A DNA stretch of 64,000 nt from Alistipes sp. (GTDB taxonomy: Bacteria > Bacteroidota > Bacteroidia > Bacteroidales > Rikenellaceae), in assembly GCA_017504265.1 (NCBI GenBank), contig JAFVRN010000020.1, positions 39,079 through 103,078 on the forward strand, read 5' to 3'. The notes under the pieces were generated by a model. The model ran no database searches and was not told the origin of the DNA. It saw only the letters and a list, made by a program, of their open reading frames with translations. Below, piece after piece: positions 9,282 through 18,930 of the stretch (position 1 is its first letter; each line of letters opens with the position of its first letter). The translations under genes were made by a program, and so were the position numbers.

Positions 9282-12038
9282 ATGGAATACGATTTTAGAG
9301 CCATAGAGGCTAAATGGCAAAAGAAATGGCAGGAGGATGGTACCTACAAGGTGGAGGTAGACCCCACTCGTCCCAAGTTCTACGTTTTGGATATGTTCCC
9401 CTATCCTTCGGGCGCAGGTCTGCACGTAGGTCACCCACTCGGATATATAGCATCGGACATCTATTCACGATATAAGCGACAGTCAGGCTTTAATGTCCTT
9501 CACCCTATGGGTTACGATGCCTTCGGTCTCCCCGCCGAGCAGTATGCTATCCAGACAGGACAGCACCCTGCGGTAACTACCGATGAGAATATCGCACGCT
9601 ACCGTTCACAGCTCGATAAGATTGGCTTCTCGTTCGACTGGTCACGCGAGGTGCGCACCTGCGAGCCGGAATACTATCACTGGACACAATGGGCATTCCT
9701 GAAGATGTTCGACCACTGGTACAACAACCGCACACGTAAGGCCGAGCCTATATCGGAACTTATACACTACTTCGAGGAGCATGGCACAACAGGCCTTGAT
9801 GCTGCCGAGACAACACACCTCAGCTTCTCGGCGCACGAGTGGTGCGCGATGTCGGAGCAGAGCCGTGAGCAGGTTTTGCAGAACTACCGTCTTGCCTTCC
9901 GCGCCGACACCATGGTAAACTGGTGTCCGGCACTCGGCACAGTGCTTGCCAACGATGAGGTTAAGGAGGGTTTGTCGGTTCGTGGCGGACACCCTGTTGA
10001 GCAGAAGCGCATGAAGCAGTGGCTGTTGCGCGTTACGGCCTATGCGCAGCGTATGCTTGACGGTCTTGACGAATTGGAGTGGAGCGAGTCGCTCAAAGAG
10101 ATACAGCGCAACTGGATAGGTCGCTCGGTAGGTGCTCAGATATTCTTCGATGTTGCGGGCACGGATCGTAAGCTGGAGATATTTACCACACGCCCCGACA
10201 CCATATATGGTGTGACATTTATGGTTATCGCTCCTGAGCACGAGTGGGTCAATGAACTTACAACGGCAGATAACCGAGAGGCTGTCGAGGCATATATCGC
10301 CGAGACGAAGCGTCGCTCGGAGCGTGAGCGTATCGCCGATACGAAGCGTGTCAGCGGTGTTAAGACAGGCTCGTATGCCATCAACCCATTCTCGGGACAG
10401 GCAATACCTATCTACATCTCGGACTACGTGCTATCGGGCTATGGCACAGGAGCTATTATGGCCGTACCTGCGCACGACTCACGCGATTACGCCTTTGCGC
10501 GCCACTTCGGACTCGATATAATCCCCGTTGTCGAGGGTGGTAATATCGAGAAGGAGTCGTACGATGCCAAGGAGGGTAAGCTCATCAACTCGGATATAAT
10601 CAACGGCATGGATGTCCATGAGGCTATCGACTTTATGTTTGCCGAGGTGGAGCGACGTGGCTTGGGTAAGCGTTTGGTAAACTACCGTCTGCGCGATGCC
10701 ATCTTCTCGCGCCAGAGATATTGGGGCGAGCCATTCCCTATCTATTATAAGAACGATGTAGCCTACCGTATTGGCGACGAGCAGCTGCCACTGACACTGC
10801 CACCTATCAAGGACTTCGGACCTACGGCCGAGGGTGAACCGCCATTGGCGCGTGTCGAGAATTGGCATACGGCAGATGGCTATCCCTACGAGCTATCTAC
10901 AATGCCTGGCTTTGCAGGTTCTTCGGCCTACTACCTGCGTTATATGGACCCACACAACAGCGAGGCATTGGTAAGCCGCGAGGCTAACGAGTACTGGCGC
11001 AATGTAGACCTTTATGTAGGTGGTATCGAGCATGCTACGGGACACCTTATGTACTCACGTTTCTGGAATATGTTCCTCTACGACTTGGGTTATGTATGCG
11101 AGTCGGAGCCATTCAAGAAGCTTATTAATCAGGGTATGATTCAGGGCCGTTCTAACTTCGTATACCGCATTGTCGGCACCAACAAGTTTGTGTCGTATGG
11201 CCGTAAGGGTGAGTTCGATACACAGGAGATACACGTCGATGTAAATATCGTCAAGAACGATATTCTCGATTTGGAGGCCTTCCGAGCTTGGCGTCCCGAG
11301 TTCCGTGACGCAGAGTTCGAGCTCGAAGATGGCAAGTATATCTGCGGCTGGGCTGTCGAGAAGATGTCTAAGTCGATGTTCAACGTCGTAAATCCCGACT
11401 ATATCGTAGATAGCTATGGTGCAGATACGTTGCGTATGTACGAGATGTTCCTCGGTCCATTGGAGCAGTCTAAGCCATGGGATACCAACGGTATTGATGG
11501 TGTTCACAAGTTCCTGCGCCGCCTATGGTCGAAGTTCTACTCGCGTGACGGCAAGTTGCTTCTCAACGACGAGAAGGCCACACCTGCCGAGCTTAAGATA
11601 CTACATAAGACCATCAAGAAGGTCAGCGAGGATATCGAAAACTTCTCGTTCAACACCTCGGTGGCAGCCTTTATGATATGTCTGAACGAACTTGGCGACT
11701 GCTCGAAGCGTGAGATATTGGAGCCTCTGACAGCCCTTATCGCCCCATTTGCGCCACATATCGCCGAGGAGCTGTGGCATACTCTCGGCCACAACAGCTC
11801 GGTATGCGACGCTCAGTTCCCGAAGTTTATCGCCGAGTACCTCGTGGAGAACTCATTCGAGTATCCCGTGATGATCAACGGTAAGCTACGCTGCAAGCAG
11901 GAGTATGCCTTGGATATGTCACAGGAGGATATTGCAAAGCATATCGTAACAACGGAGGGTGTTCAGAAGTGGCTTGGCGATGCGCAGCCCAAGAAGATCA
12001 TCGTTGTTAAGGGTAAGATTATCAATATCGTGATGTAG
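9282..12038 (+). CDS. leuS: Leucyl-tRNA synthetase
   Basis: Class Ia aminoacyl-tRNA synthetase of 918 residues, charging tRNA-Leu in the cytoplasm. The ATP-binding signatures are both intact: H48-V-G-H51 in the context [16 protein letters not shown], and K694-M-S-K-S698. The CP1 editing domain occupies about residues 230-430 and contains the [15 protein letters not shown] motif; the anticodon-binding domain is at the C-terminus. It lies 80 nt after the S4-domain gene and 10 nt before the FNT-family gene. Confidence 0.98.
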   Translation: MEYDFRAIEAKWQKKWQEDGTYKVEVDPTRPKFYVLDMFPYPSGAGLHVGHPLGYIASDIYSRYKRQSGFNVLHPMGYDAFGLPAEQYAIQTGQHPAVTTDENIARYRSQLDKIGFSFDWSREVRTCEPEYYHWTQWAFLKMFDHWYNNRTRKAEPISELIHYFEEHGTTGLDAAETTHLSFSAHEWCAMSEQSREQVLQNYRLAFRADTMVNWCPALGTVLANDEVKEGLSVRGGHPVEQKRMKQWLLRVTAYAQRMLDGLDELEWSESLKEIQRNWIGRSVGAQIFFDVAGTDRKLEIFTTRPDTIYGVTFMVIAPEHEWVNELTTADNREAVEAYIAETKRRSERERIADTKRVSGVKTGSYAINPFSGQAIPIYISDYVLSGYGTGAIMAVPAHDSRDYAFARHFGLDIIPVVEGGNIEKESYDAKEGKLINSDIINGMDVHEAIDFMFAEVERRGLGKRLVNYRLRDAIFSRQRYWGEPFPIYYKNDVAYRIGDEQLPLTLPPIKDFGPTAEGEPPLARVENWHTADGYPYELSTMPGFAGSSAYYLRYMDPHNSEALVSREANEYWRNVDLYVGGIEHATGHLMYSRFWNMFLYDLGYVCESEPFKKLINQGMIQGRSNFVYRIVGTNKFVSYGRKGEFDTQEIHVDVNIVKNDILDLEAFRAWRPEFRDAEFELEDGKYICGWAVEKMSKSMFNVVNPDYIVDSYGADTLRMYEMFLGPLEQSKPWDTNGIDGVHKFLRRLWSKFYSRDGKLLLNDEKATPAELKILHKTIKKVSEDIENFSFNTSVAAFMICLNELGDCSKREILEPLTALIAPFAPHIAEELWHTLGHNSSVCDAQFPKFIAEYLVENSFEYPVMINGKLRCKQEYALDMSQEDIAKHIVTTEGVQKWLGDAQPKKIIVVKGKIINIVM

Positions 12039-12048
12039 GAGCAAAGGG

Positions 12049-12645
12049 ATGAGAAATTTCCTATCAATGTCGGTATTTGCAGGTATACTGATCGGCATCG
12101 CCGGATTGGTATACCTGCGTGTCGGCGGCCTTGCCGGAGCTGTACTCTTCGCCTTCGGGCTGCTATGCGTTGTTATGTGTTCGGCACAGCTCTACACGGG
12201 AAAGGCCGGATACCTACCCTACCGCGAATGGCCGCGTCTGTTACTTATGCTCGCCGCAAATGGCGTAGGCTGCCTTTTAGCTGCTGCGATGGCCACATAT
12301 GTAGCTAACGCTGCGGTGCTTGACAACCTCGACACCATACTATCGGCACGCCTGTCTGCCTCGTGGCATGCACTGCTTGTGACCTCAACAGGAACGGGTA
12401 TGATTATGACACTTGCCGTGTATGGAGCACGCCGTGGCAACTACCTGCCACTGCTCTTTGGCGTACCCGTATTTATTATGTGTGGTCTGCCTCACTGTGT
12501 TGCCGATGCCTTTTACTATGGTGCCGCCCTACTACTTGGTCGTGCCGAGTGGATGATGCTGTGGGCGTGGCTGTGGGCTATCGTAGGTAACTACATAGGG
12601 TGCAATCTGCCTCGCTGGTTTATGGGCAAGGGGTTCGAGGCGTAG
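12049..12645 (+). CDS. Formate/nitrite transporter (FNT) family membrane protein
   Basis: A 198-residue, strongly hydrophobic protein with about six membrane segments. Motifs recall the FNT (aquaporin-like pentameric channel) fold: CSAQLYTGKAGYL near residue 45 and the C-terminal GNYIGCNLPRWFMG. It is shorter than the ~270 residues of FocA or NirC, so substrate assignment to formate, nitrite or another small anion is not possible from sequence alone. It starts 10 nt after leuS and its stop is followed by a strong hairpin terminator. Confidence 0.75.
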   Translation: MRNFLSMSVFAGILIGIAGLVYLRVGGLAGAVLFAFGLLCVVMCSAQLYTGKAGYLPYREWPRLLLMLAANGVGCLLAAAMATYVANAAVLDNLDTILSARLSASWHALLVTSTGTGMIMTLAVYGARRGNYLPLLFGVPVFIMCGLPHCVADAFYYGAALLLGRAEWMMLWAWLWAIVGNYIGCNLPRWFMGKGFEA

Positions 12646-12658
12646 AGACTTATACAAC

Positions 12659-12686
12659 AAGGGCGGCTGCTGATGCAACCGCCCTT
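12659..12686. terminator. Hairpin terminator between the FNT gene and the tRNA gene
   Basis: AAGGGCGG pairs with CCGCCCTT, with an inner TGC/GCA pair around a TGAT loop. It lies just after the FNT stop codon and just beyond the 3' end of the convergent tRNA gene, so it can serve both transcripts. Confidence 0.75.
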
Positions 12687-12691
12687 ACTTG

Positions 12692-12765
<74 letters not shown>

Positions 12766-12788
12766 GAGGTTTTCACCCTTTGTGGGTG

Positions 12789-12819
12789 CAAAGATAGTCA
12801 ATATTTTTTTACATCCAAA
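12789..12819 (-). promoter_or_regulatory. Promoter of the CAU tRNA gene
   Basis: On the minus strand, TTTG (complement of 12816-12819), 19 nt, then TATCTTTG (complement of 12789-12796). This is an exact match to the Bacteroidota primary-sigma pattern, placed just upstream of the tRNA 5' end. Confidence 0.8.
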
Positions 12820-12863
12820 AAAAACAAAAATAAAAATCCTTTTATAATATTTTATTGTACTAT

Positions 12864-12893
12864 TTTGCATTTCCATTTGTTTTAGTATCTTTG
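12864..12893 (+). promoter_or_regulatory. Promoter of the porin gene
   Basis: TTTG at 12864-12867, 18 nt, then TATCTTTG at 12886-12893. Transcription should begin near 12900, only a few nt before an ATG at 12904, which favours the ATG at 12931 as the translation start. It is divergent from the tRNA promoter. Confidence 0.8.
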
Positions 12894-12930
12894 TATAATT
12901 ATTATGCGAATAACGCCAAATTTTGAGAAA

Positions 12931-14052
12931 ATGAAGATTTCTACCAAACTTATTTCTGCTATGAGCAATAGCCTAACTTCCAAACTGTTATTACTTGCCT
13001 TCGCACTGCTCAGCACAGTTGCAACACAGGCACAGGAGAGCGACGAGGGAAACGAACTCTTTCGCCTCGGCTTTGAAGCTCGCTTCGACTACCTCAACCA
13101 GACTCTCGATGGCGACAAATTAGATGACGCATCGGGCATAAAGTTTCGCTATCTGAATATGCGTATGGATGGCAAGATTGGCAAGATGTTCAACTACTCG
13201 TGGCGACAGCGTCTTACAAAGATGTACAATGCCGGCGACTTCGTAGATAACACCGATTGGCTCTATCTCAATTTCCAGCCTACGAAAAATTGGGGTATCG
13301 CAGCAGGTAAGCAGGTGGTGCTTATCGGCGGCTGGGAGTATGACCGTGCCCCTATCGACCTATACTTCTGCTCGGAGTATTGGAACAATGTGGTATGCTA
13401 CAGCTATGGTGCAAGTGTTACCTATACGACAAACAAGGGCAATGACAGCATCTCGTTCCAGGCGTGCCAGAGTCCATACGACACCAAACAAAACGATCTG
13501 TTTGCATACAACCTATACTGGATGGGCAAGCATGGCTGCTACACGGCCCTGCACTCGCTCAACTTCTCGGAGTACGACAAGGGGAAGTACAACATGTACA
13601 TCGTTCTTGGCAACCAATTCAAATTTGGCGACGCTACCATTCAGCTCGACCTTATGAACAGAGGCATCAACGGTCGTGAGCTTCTCTTCAAGGACTTCTC
13701 GATAATGGGAGAGGTGGCATATCTTATTGCCGACCGTGTAAATATCTTTGCGCGCGCCAGCTACGACTACTCCGACAGCGAGCGTCCCACAGGTCTGTTT
13801 GTATACCCGGGCACCAACCTTACACGTGTAGGTGGCGGTGTTGAGTACTATCCTTTGGGAGGCAAAGGCAACCGTGATGTACGTCTTCACGCAGCCTACG
13901 CCTACGGCTTTGGTACTAACGGCAACCCCGCAGGTACTATCCGCGATAACCAGGGTTACCTCACCGTGGGTCTTACCTGGCGCATAGATGTTATCTCGGC
14001 TATCGGCAAGATTGTCAATAAGGTAGAGGCCAAGCGCGACAGCAAGATGTAA
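12931..14052 (+). CDS. Outer-membrane porin, OprO/OprP-like
   Basis: With the start at 12931 the product has 373 residues: a signal peptide ending at VATQA-Q, then a beta-rich, aromatic protein with alternating polar and hydrophobic residues and paired strands such as GIKFRYLNMRMDGKIGKMFNYSWRQRL, ending in VGLTWRIDVI. This is the look of the phosphate-selective porin O/P family in Bacteroidota, but the substrate is not readable. An ATG at 12904 is also in frame but lies within a few nt of the predicted transcription start. The transporter gene begins 20 nt downstream, suggesting an outer/inner membrane uptake pair. Confidence 0.75.
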   Translation: MKISTKLISAMSNSLTSKLLLLAFALLSTVATQAQESDEGNELFRLGFEARFDYLNQTLDGDKLDDASGIKFRYLNMRMDGKIGKMFNYSWRQRLTKMYNAGDFVDNTDWLYLNFQPTKNWGIAAGKQVVLIGGWEYDRAPIDLYFCSEYWNNVVCYSYGASVTYTTNKGNDSISFQACQSPYDTKQNDLFAYNLYWMGKHGCYTALHSLNFSEYDKGKYNMYIVLGNQFKFGDATIQLDLMNRGINGRELLFKDFSIMGEVAYLIADRVNIFARASYDYSDSERPTGLFVYPGTNLTRVGGGVEYYPLGGKGNRDVRLHAAYAYGFGTNGNPAGTIRDNQGYLTVGLTWRIDVISAIGKIVNKVEAKRDSKM

Positions 14053-14072
14053 CAACAAAAACTCAAACTTAT

Positions 14073-15710
14073 ATGGAGAATCAGACAAAAGGTATCAAGA
14101 AGTACCTCGGAGGTATCATCTGCCTCCTAATCGTTATCGGCATCTTTGGCGGCATAGGCTCGGTTATGGGTCTGCCAAATATGCTTAACACCATTATGAA
14201 GACGGCGCACGACTTGTTGCTCAACACCGTATTCTACCTTATGGCAATCTGTGTTATCACAGGTGCATTGGGTCGCATCTTCGTAGAATTTGGCGTGGTA
14301 GGCCTCTTAGAGCGTCTGTTGCGTCCTTTGATGAAGCCGCTGTTCAACCTTCCGGGTGTAGCATCGCTGGGAGCTGTTATGACCTTCCTCTCGGACAATC
14401 CTGCCATTATCTCGTTGGCCAAGGATAAGCGTTTCAGCACCTACTTCCGCAAGTATCAGTTTATCTCGCTTACCAACTTCGGTACAGCCTTCGGTATGGG
14501 TCTGCTCGTTATCGTATTTATGGTATCGCAGGGCTACTTCGTAGAGCCATTCATCGGTCTGTTGGGTGCAATAATAGGCTGTATCTGCTCGACACGCCTT
14601 ATGCAGCGTTTCATCCTCAAGCAGCACCCCAACTTCAAGGAGGAGTTTGCCGCAGTTTTGGACGAGAACGATATGCAGGAGGAGGAGTCTGTTAAGGAGA
14701 CTTCGATGTTTACCCGTATCCTCAACTCGTTGCTCGATGGTGGTAAGACGGGTGTCGATGTAGGCCTTTCTATCATCCCCGGTGTATTGATTATCTCGAC
14801 ACTTGTTATGATTCTCACCTTCACCACGGGTGACAACGGTGTATACGACGGTGCAGCATACGAGGGTGTAGGCTTCCTGCCATGGCTCTTCGGACAGATT
14901 AATTTCCTCTTTGATTGGCTCTTTGGCTTCGAGCATCCTGCACTTATGGCCTTCCCTATCACGGCTCTTGGTGCTGTGGGTGCAGCTCTTGGTCTTATCC
15001 CCGGCTTCATACAGGAGGGATGGGTAGATGGCAATGCTATTGCCGTATTTACGGCTATCGGTATGTGTTGGAGCGGATACCTCAGCACGCATACCGCAAT
15101 GCTCGATACACTTGGCTACCGTAAACTCACATCAAAGGCTATTCTCGCCCACACCGTTGGTGGCTTGGTAGCAGCTATATCGGCACACTGGATATTCGTA
15201 TTGTACGCCTTGGCCTTTGGTACTCCGGCTACATTTGAAGGTGGTGCCGACCGCTACGAGCCTATGCACAAGAGCGAGGTTATCGCTTTCGAGATGGTTG
15301 GCGAGAACCAGATACGTGTTGGCGACCGAGTATTTACGGACAACCCTGAGGATAAACCTACCGACGACCGCTCGTTGGCCAACTATATCTTCGACTACCT
15401 CAAAGCTAACTCTACGGAGATAGCTGCCGATACGGAGCAGGGTGCGAAGATCAATGTGGCTGAGTTCATCTTCGACAAAGATCTTCCCGAGACGATGTAC
15501 GAGAGCCTATATCGTGAAGTACGCCTCGGTTTCAGCTGGTATAAGGATGAGGTTGCCATGAAGTACTTCAAGCGTCCGGTTAATGAACTTACCGACGAGG
15601 AGAAGGCCGAACTCGACGAGATTATCCCATTCCGCTTTGAGCGCGATGAGGTAACGCCGCTCGAGACAAGCGCGACTGCGGAGGATAGCTCGGCATCGGC
15701 GGAGGAGTAA
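14073..15710 (+). CDS. Gate-domain (nucleoside recognition) membrane transporter, CD0519/CD1768-like
   Basis: An inner-membrane protein of 545 residues with about ten membrane segments and two halves resembling the nucleoside-recognition Gate domain (for example AVMTFLSDNPAIISLAKDKRFSTYFRKYQ). The soluble C-terminal part (about residues 385-545) is acidic and ends in a Ser/Ala/Glu tail. The family resembles the poorly characterised CD0519/CD1768 membrane proteins; no substrate is known to me. It follows the porin by 20 nt and ends at a strong terminator, so the two probably form a dedicated two-gene operon. Confidence 0.7.
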   Translation: MENQTKGIKKYLGGIICLLIVIGIFGGIGSVMGLPNMLNTIMKTAHDLLLNTVFYLMAICVITGALGRIFVEFGVVGLLERLLRPLMKPLFNLPGVASLGAVMTFLSDNPAIISLAKDKRFSTYFRKYQFISLTNFGTAFGMGLLVIVFMVSQGYFVEPFIGLLGAIIGCICSTRLMQRFILKQHPNFKEEFAAVLDENDMQEEESVKETSMFTRILNSLLDGGKTGVDVGLSIIPGVLIISTLVMILTFTTGDNGVYDGAAYEGVGFLPWLFGQINFLFDWLFGFEHPALMAFPITALGAVGAALGLIPGFIQEGWVDGNAIAVFTAIGMCWSGYLSTHTAMLDTLGYRKLTSKAILAHTVGGLVAAISAHWIFVLYALAFGTPATFEGGADRYEPMHKSEVIAFEMVGENQIRVGDRVFTDNPEDKPTDDRSLANYIFDYLKANSTEIAADTEQGAKINVAEFIFDKDLPETMYESLYREVRLGFSWYKDEVAMKYFKRPVNELTDEEKAELDEIIPFRFERDEVTPLETSATAEDSSASAEE

Positions 15711-15738
15711 GTAATATCTATTTTTATATATGGTACGA

Positions 15739-15768
15739 GGGCGTGTCCAAAAGTTTTTGGGCACGCCC
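15739..15768 (+). terminator. Rho-independent terminator after the porin-transporter operon
   Basis: GGGCGTG pairs with CACGCCC, extended by CC/GG and AAAA/TTTT pairs to a long uninterrupted hairpin, followed by CTTTGTT. Confidence 0.85.
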
Positions 15769-15935
15769 CTTTGTTGGAAGTTGTGTAACAAGAGCTATTT
15801 TGAAGCTGCTCACGGGCTGGATAAGCGGAGTCTACTTGGCATAAATGACCATTTTTCAGACAAGGCTGATGCCACAATAGAGTGTTGGACAGCATCCTCG
15901 TTTTTGTCAGATAAAAGAAAAATAACGCCTACGCG
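15769..15935. other. Gene-free stretch between terminator and promoter
   Basis: This segment holds no credible coding region. A short tract TATTTTGAAGCT at about 15796 resembles TGTTTTGAAGCT about 30 nt after the terminator at 59621-59652; otherwise I see nothing in it. Confidence 0.5.
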
Positions 15936-15965
15936 TTGCAATATAGCAAAGCTTTATTATATTTG
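15936..15965 (+). promoter_or_regulatory. Promoter of the fimbrillin-LRR-Omp28 lipoprotein gene
   Basis: TTG at 15936-15938, 19 nt, then TATATTTG at 15958-15965, 42 nt before the start codon. Confidence 0.8.
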
Positions 15966-16006
15966 CACTCGGGTTAATACCGAAAATTAAAACTTAAACT
16001 ACTATC

Positions 16007-18220
16007 ATGAGATTTTTTAACTATCTGACACTTTGTGTAATGATGTTGCTCGCAGCCTGCTCACAGGCCGATGTCGAGCAGAATTTCTACGCTCCACAAA
16101 GCGGCGAGGAGCTCCTCTACGTGCTAAGCGAGGAGGGCGATACTCGTGTTATGCTATCGGAGGGCAAGAGCATTTGGCAAAAGGATGACTATATGTCGGT
16201 ATTCTACGGTACTGCAACAAACCAGAAGTGGCAGTATCAGGGCGAGACAGGCAGCAACAAAGGTGTGCTACGTCCTGTTGGCGAGGGTGTTACAAAGGGC
16301 GAGGGCGATATTGTGGCTCTATACCCATACAACGAAAGCAATACGCTCAATGCCGAGAACTATACCGTAGGCAGCACTCTGCCTGCTACACAGAGCTACG
16401 TAGCCGACAGCTACGATCCGGCAAGCAACCTTATGGTTGCGCGAAGCAGCAACAGCACACTTGCCATGAAGAACCTTTGCGGCTGGTTGCGCCTTTCGCT
16501 GACAGGTAATGGCGAGAAGGTTGAGAGCATATTTATCAAGGGTAACAACGACGAGAAGCTTGCAGGCAGCATTACGGCAAACAGCTCGACAGCACTCTTG
16601 GAGCTTGCAACAGGCAACACTCATAGCGAGGTGAATATGACGTGCGGCGAGGGTGTGACACTCTCTTCTAACGCCACCAACTTCTACGTGACACTGCCTC
16701 CACAGCAGTATAGCAAGGGTCTGACCGTCGTCATCAAGTGTAAAGATGGCAAGATTATGACCAAGACAACGAAGGCCATGACCATTGCCCGTAACACCAT
16801 TCAGCCTATGGCAACTATCGCCTTTGCGGAGGATGTAGCCGAGGAGGAGGGTGAGGAGACGGTATACCCTGCCAACAATCAGATTTGGTATCTCACATAT
16901 AGCGGTAGCCCTCTCACCATTACAGACAATACGTTCGGAGCAAAGGTTGTAGAGCACGAGTTTGGTGCTTGCATTGGCGATGAATGTTACTCGTTCCAGT
17001 GCATAACCTTCGACAAGGATATAACCTCTATCCCCGCTCAGGCATTGGCCAAAAACGAAGATATCGAGGTTATCTATCTTCCTCATAGCGTAAAGAGTAT
17101 CGGTGCCGCAGCATTCTTTGGTTGCAAGATGCTTAGCGAGGTACACCTCGGCAAGGGCATAGAGAGCCTCGAGAATGGAGTCTTCACCAACTCTTCGCAG
17201 ATTAAGAAGGTCTACTGCCGTGCCACAACGCCTCCGACCTTGGGCGAATATGTATTAATGGCGGATGGTGGCACTGGTTATGACTCCTACATACAGGCTA
17301 TGGTATACGTACCTGCATCATCACTTGACTCATACAAGAGTGCTTCACGCTGGAGTAAGTTTGCAGACTATATTCGTGGCTATGACTTTATCAATGGCAA
17401 GGAGGTTACCGCAGGTGGCAGCGAGGGCGGTGATACCAATATAAGCAACTTCAACCACCGCATATTGCTAATCGACCACACGGGTGCTAACTGTGGCTTC
17501 TGCCCTGTGGCCATCGACAGACTATACGCTTTGGCCAATTACGCAGACCCCGCTTTTGACTTTTCGGACTACTATAATGAGGTACAATGTCATGGTGGCG
17601 ACTTTGCCGGCGGTGACCCAGCCTATTCGGAAGCTGCCGATATAGTTGATAGATTCTATAAAGGAGCCGGTATTCTCAGGGGATACCCCACTTTTTCTAT
17701 CAACTTCCGAGGAGGCAAGGTTGAAAGAGGCGGTTACAACTGGGAGTTTGTCGAGGTGAATATGAATCAGGCGTTCAAGACGCACAGAAAGTCTTTGGGA
17801 GCTGATGCCGGTATTAAGATTTCGAACAGCATATCATCGGATAAGATAAATATCGACATTGAGGTTACCTCTGCAAAGCTGCAGGAGTACAAGGTTACTG
17901 CTTGGGTTTTGGAGAACAACATCTACTCACCCAACCAGAATGGAGCAACTACCGAGCGCCACAAGACCTACCACCACGCATTGCGTTACATAGCAGGAGC
18001 ATACAGCACGTCGGATATCTCGGGTGATGCTCTTGGCACTATCGATGTAGGCAAGACCGCAAGCAAGTCTTACAGTGTGCCTATCAGCAGCTCGTGGGTA
18101 AGAAACAATTTGGAGGTTCTTGTTATTGTAAGTGCTCCCGACAGTTCGGGCAACTACGAGGTTGTAAATACCGCCGTATGCCCCATAAATTCTACGAAGG
18201 ATTACGAATACTTGAAGTAA
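16007..18220 (+). CDS. Lipoprotein fusing fimbrillin-like, LRR and Omp28 domains
   Basis: A 737-residue predicted lipoprotein with the lipobox LLAAC (Cys18). Three regions are visible. Residues of about 20-275 resemble the fimbrillin/Mfa-like fold (STLPATQSYVADSYDP, then FYVTLPPQQY). Residues of about 300-460 carry BspA-type leucine-rich segments (FDKDITSIPAQALAKNEDIEVIYLP and the next repeat). Residues of about 480-735 match Omp28, with its thioredoxin-like C496-G-F-C499. Omp28 is usually a separate Porphyromonas-type outer-membrane protein, so the three-way fusion is noteworthy. It is probably exposed on the cell surface or in the outer membrane. It is monocistronic: its own promoter lies upstream and a hairpin follows. 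Confidence 0.75.
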   Translation: MRFFNYLTLCVMMLLAACSQADVEQNFYAPQSGEELLYVLSEEGDTRVMLSEGKSIWQKDDYMSVFYGTATNQKWQYQGETGSNKGVLRPVGEGVTKGEGDIVALYPYNESNTLNAENYTVGSTLPATQSYVADSYDPASNLMVARSSNSTLAMKNLCGWLRLSLTGNGEKVESIFIKGNNDEKLAGSITANSSTALLELATGNTHSEVNMTCGEGVTLSSNATNFYVTLPPQQYSKGLTVVIKCKDGKIMTKTTKAMTIARNTIQPMATIAFAEDVAEEEGEETVYPANNQIWYLTYSGSPLTITDNTFGAKVVEHEFGACIGDECYSFQCITFDKDITSIPAQALAKNEDIEVIYLPHSVKSIGAAAFFGCKMLSEVHLGKGIESLENGVFTNSSQIKKVYCRATTPPTLGEYVLMADGGTGYDSYIQAMVYVPASSLDSYKSASRWSKFADYIRGYDFINGKEVTAGGSEGGDTNISNFNHRILLIDHTGANCGFCPVAIDRLYALANYADPAFDFSDYYNEVQCHGGDFAGGDPAYSEAADIVDRFYKGAGILRGYPTFSINFRGGKVERGGYNWEFVEVNMNQAFKTHRKSLGADAGIKISNSISSDKINIDIEVTSAKLQEYKVTAWVLENNIYSPNQNGATTERHKTYHHALRYIAGAYSTSDISGDALGTIDVGKTASKSYSVPISSSWVRNNLEVLVIVSAPDSSGNYEVVNTAVCPINSTKDYEYLK

Positions 18221-18243
18221 TAACCGACGCAGAATAGAGGTAG

Positions 18244-18276
18244 GCGGCCGACCGAATTAATCTTTTGGTCGGCCGC
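18244..18276 (+). terminator. Rho-independent terminator
   Basis: GCGGCCGACC pairs perfectly with GGTCGGCCGC over 10 bp, followed by TTTATTTCTTT. It ends the lipoprotein transcript. Confidence 0.85.
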
Positions 18277-18316
18277 TTTATTTCTTTGTATGATAAATAA
18301 AAAATAACAAGAAATC

Positions 18317-18347
18317 TTTGATTGTTACAAAATTAAATGTATATTTG
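18317..18347 (+). promoter_or_regulatory. Promoter of gcvH
   Basis: TTTG at 18317-18320, 19 nt, then TATATTTG at 18340-18347, followed by an ~80-nt leader before the gcvH start. Confidence 0.8.
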
Positions 18348-18431
18348 TAGTTGCAGAGGTGGAATTTCACCGCAACTAAATAGACAGAGGACAATACTAA
18401 CAAATAATAACTACTTAATACAAAGTTAATT

Positions 18432-18812
18432 ATGGCTAATGTACCTGCAAATTTGAAGTACTCTAACGACCACGAGTGGTGCCGTGTAGAGGGCGATGTT
18501 GCCGTTATCGGCATTACCGATTATGCTCAGTCACAGTTGGGTGATATCGTCTTTGTAGACGTTCCTACCGTAGGCGAGACTATCGAGGCTAACGAGGTAT
18601 TCGGCTCTATCGAGGCTGTTAAGACCGTATCTGACGCATTCTCTCCTGTTAGCGGCGAGGTGTTGGAGTTCAACGAGGCTGTCGAGGCTGACTCTTCACT
18701 TGTAAACAAGGATCCATATGGTGAGGGTTGGTTGATTAAGATTAAGATGTCTAACCCAGCAGAGGTAGAGGGCTTGCTCGATGCTGCTGCTTATGAGGCA
18801 CTTATCGGCTAA
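18432..18812 (+). CDS. gcvH: Glycine cleavage system H protein
   Basis: A lipoyl-carrier protein of 126 residues, normal length. The lipoylated lysine is Lys64 in [11 protein letters not shown], and the flanking fold GEVLEFN...[14 protein letters not shown] is canonical. It carries the aminomethyl group between the P and T proteins and returns the dihydrolipoyl arm to the L protein. It stands alone here with its own promoter and terminator; gcvP and gcvT are not in the window. It could also act in lipoate relay, but that is speculation. Confidence 0.97.
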   Translation: MANVPANLKYSNDHEWCRVEGDVAVIGITDYAQSQLGDIVFVDVPTVGETIEANEVFGSIEAVKTVSDAFSPVSGEVLEFNEAVEADSSLVNKDPYGEGWLIKIKMSNPAEVEGLLDAAAYEALIG

Positions 18813-18834
18813 TCGTAGGGCGATCTACCAACAT

Positions 18835-18868
18835 AAAAACTGCTCGGCATATATGTCGAGCAGTTTTT
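18835..18868 (+). terminator. Rho-independent terminator of gcvH
   Basis: AAAAACTGCTCG pairs with CGAGCAGTTTTT over 12 bp with a 10-nt loop and a T-run. Confidence 0.85.
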
Positions 18869-18930
18869 TATGTATAAGGTATTAATATTTTTGGAAAAAT
18901 TTTTATATCTTTACCACAAATATCTATTTT

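Noticed and set aside
16319-17146. Long minus-strand frame opposite the fimbrillin-LRR-Omp28 gene
   Set aside because: It is antisense to a well-supported gene, rich in Cys and His as expected of shadow frames in this base composition, with no promoter.
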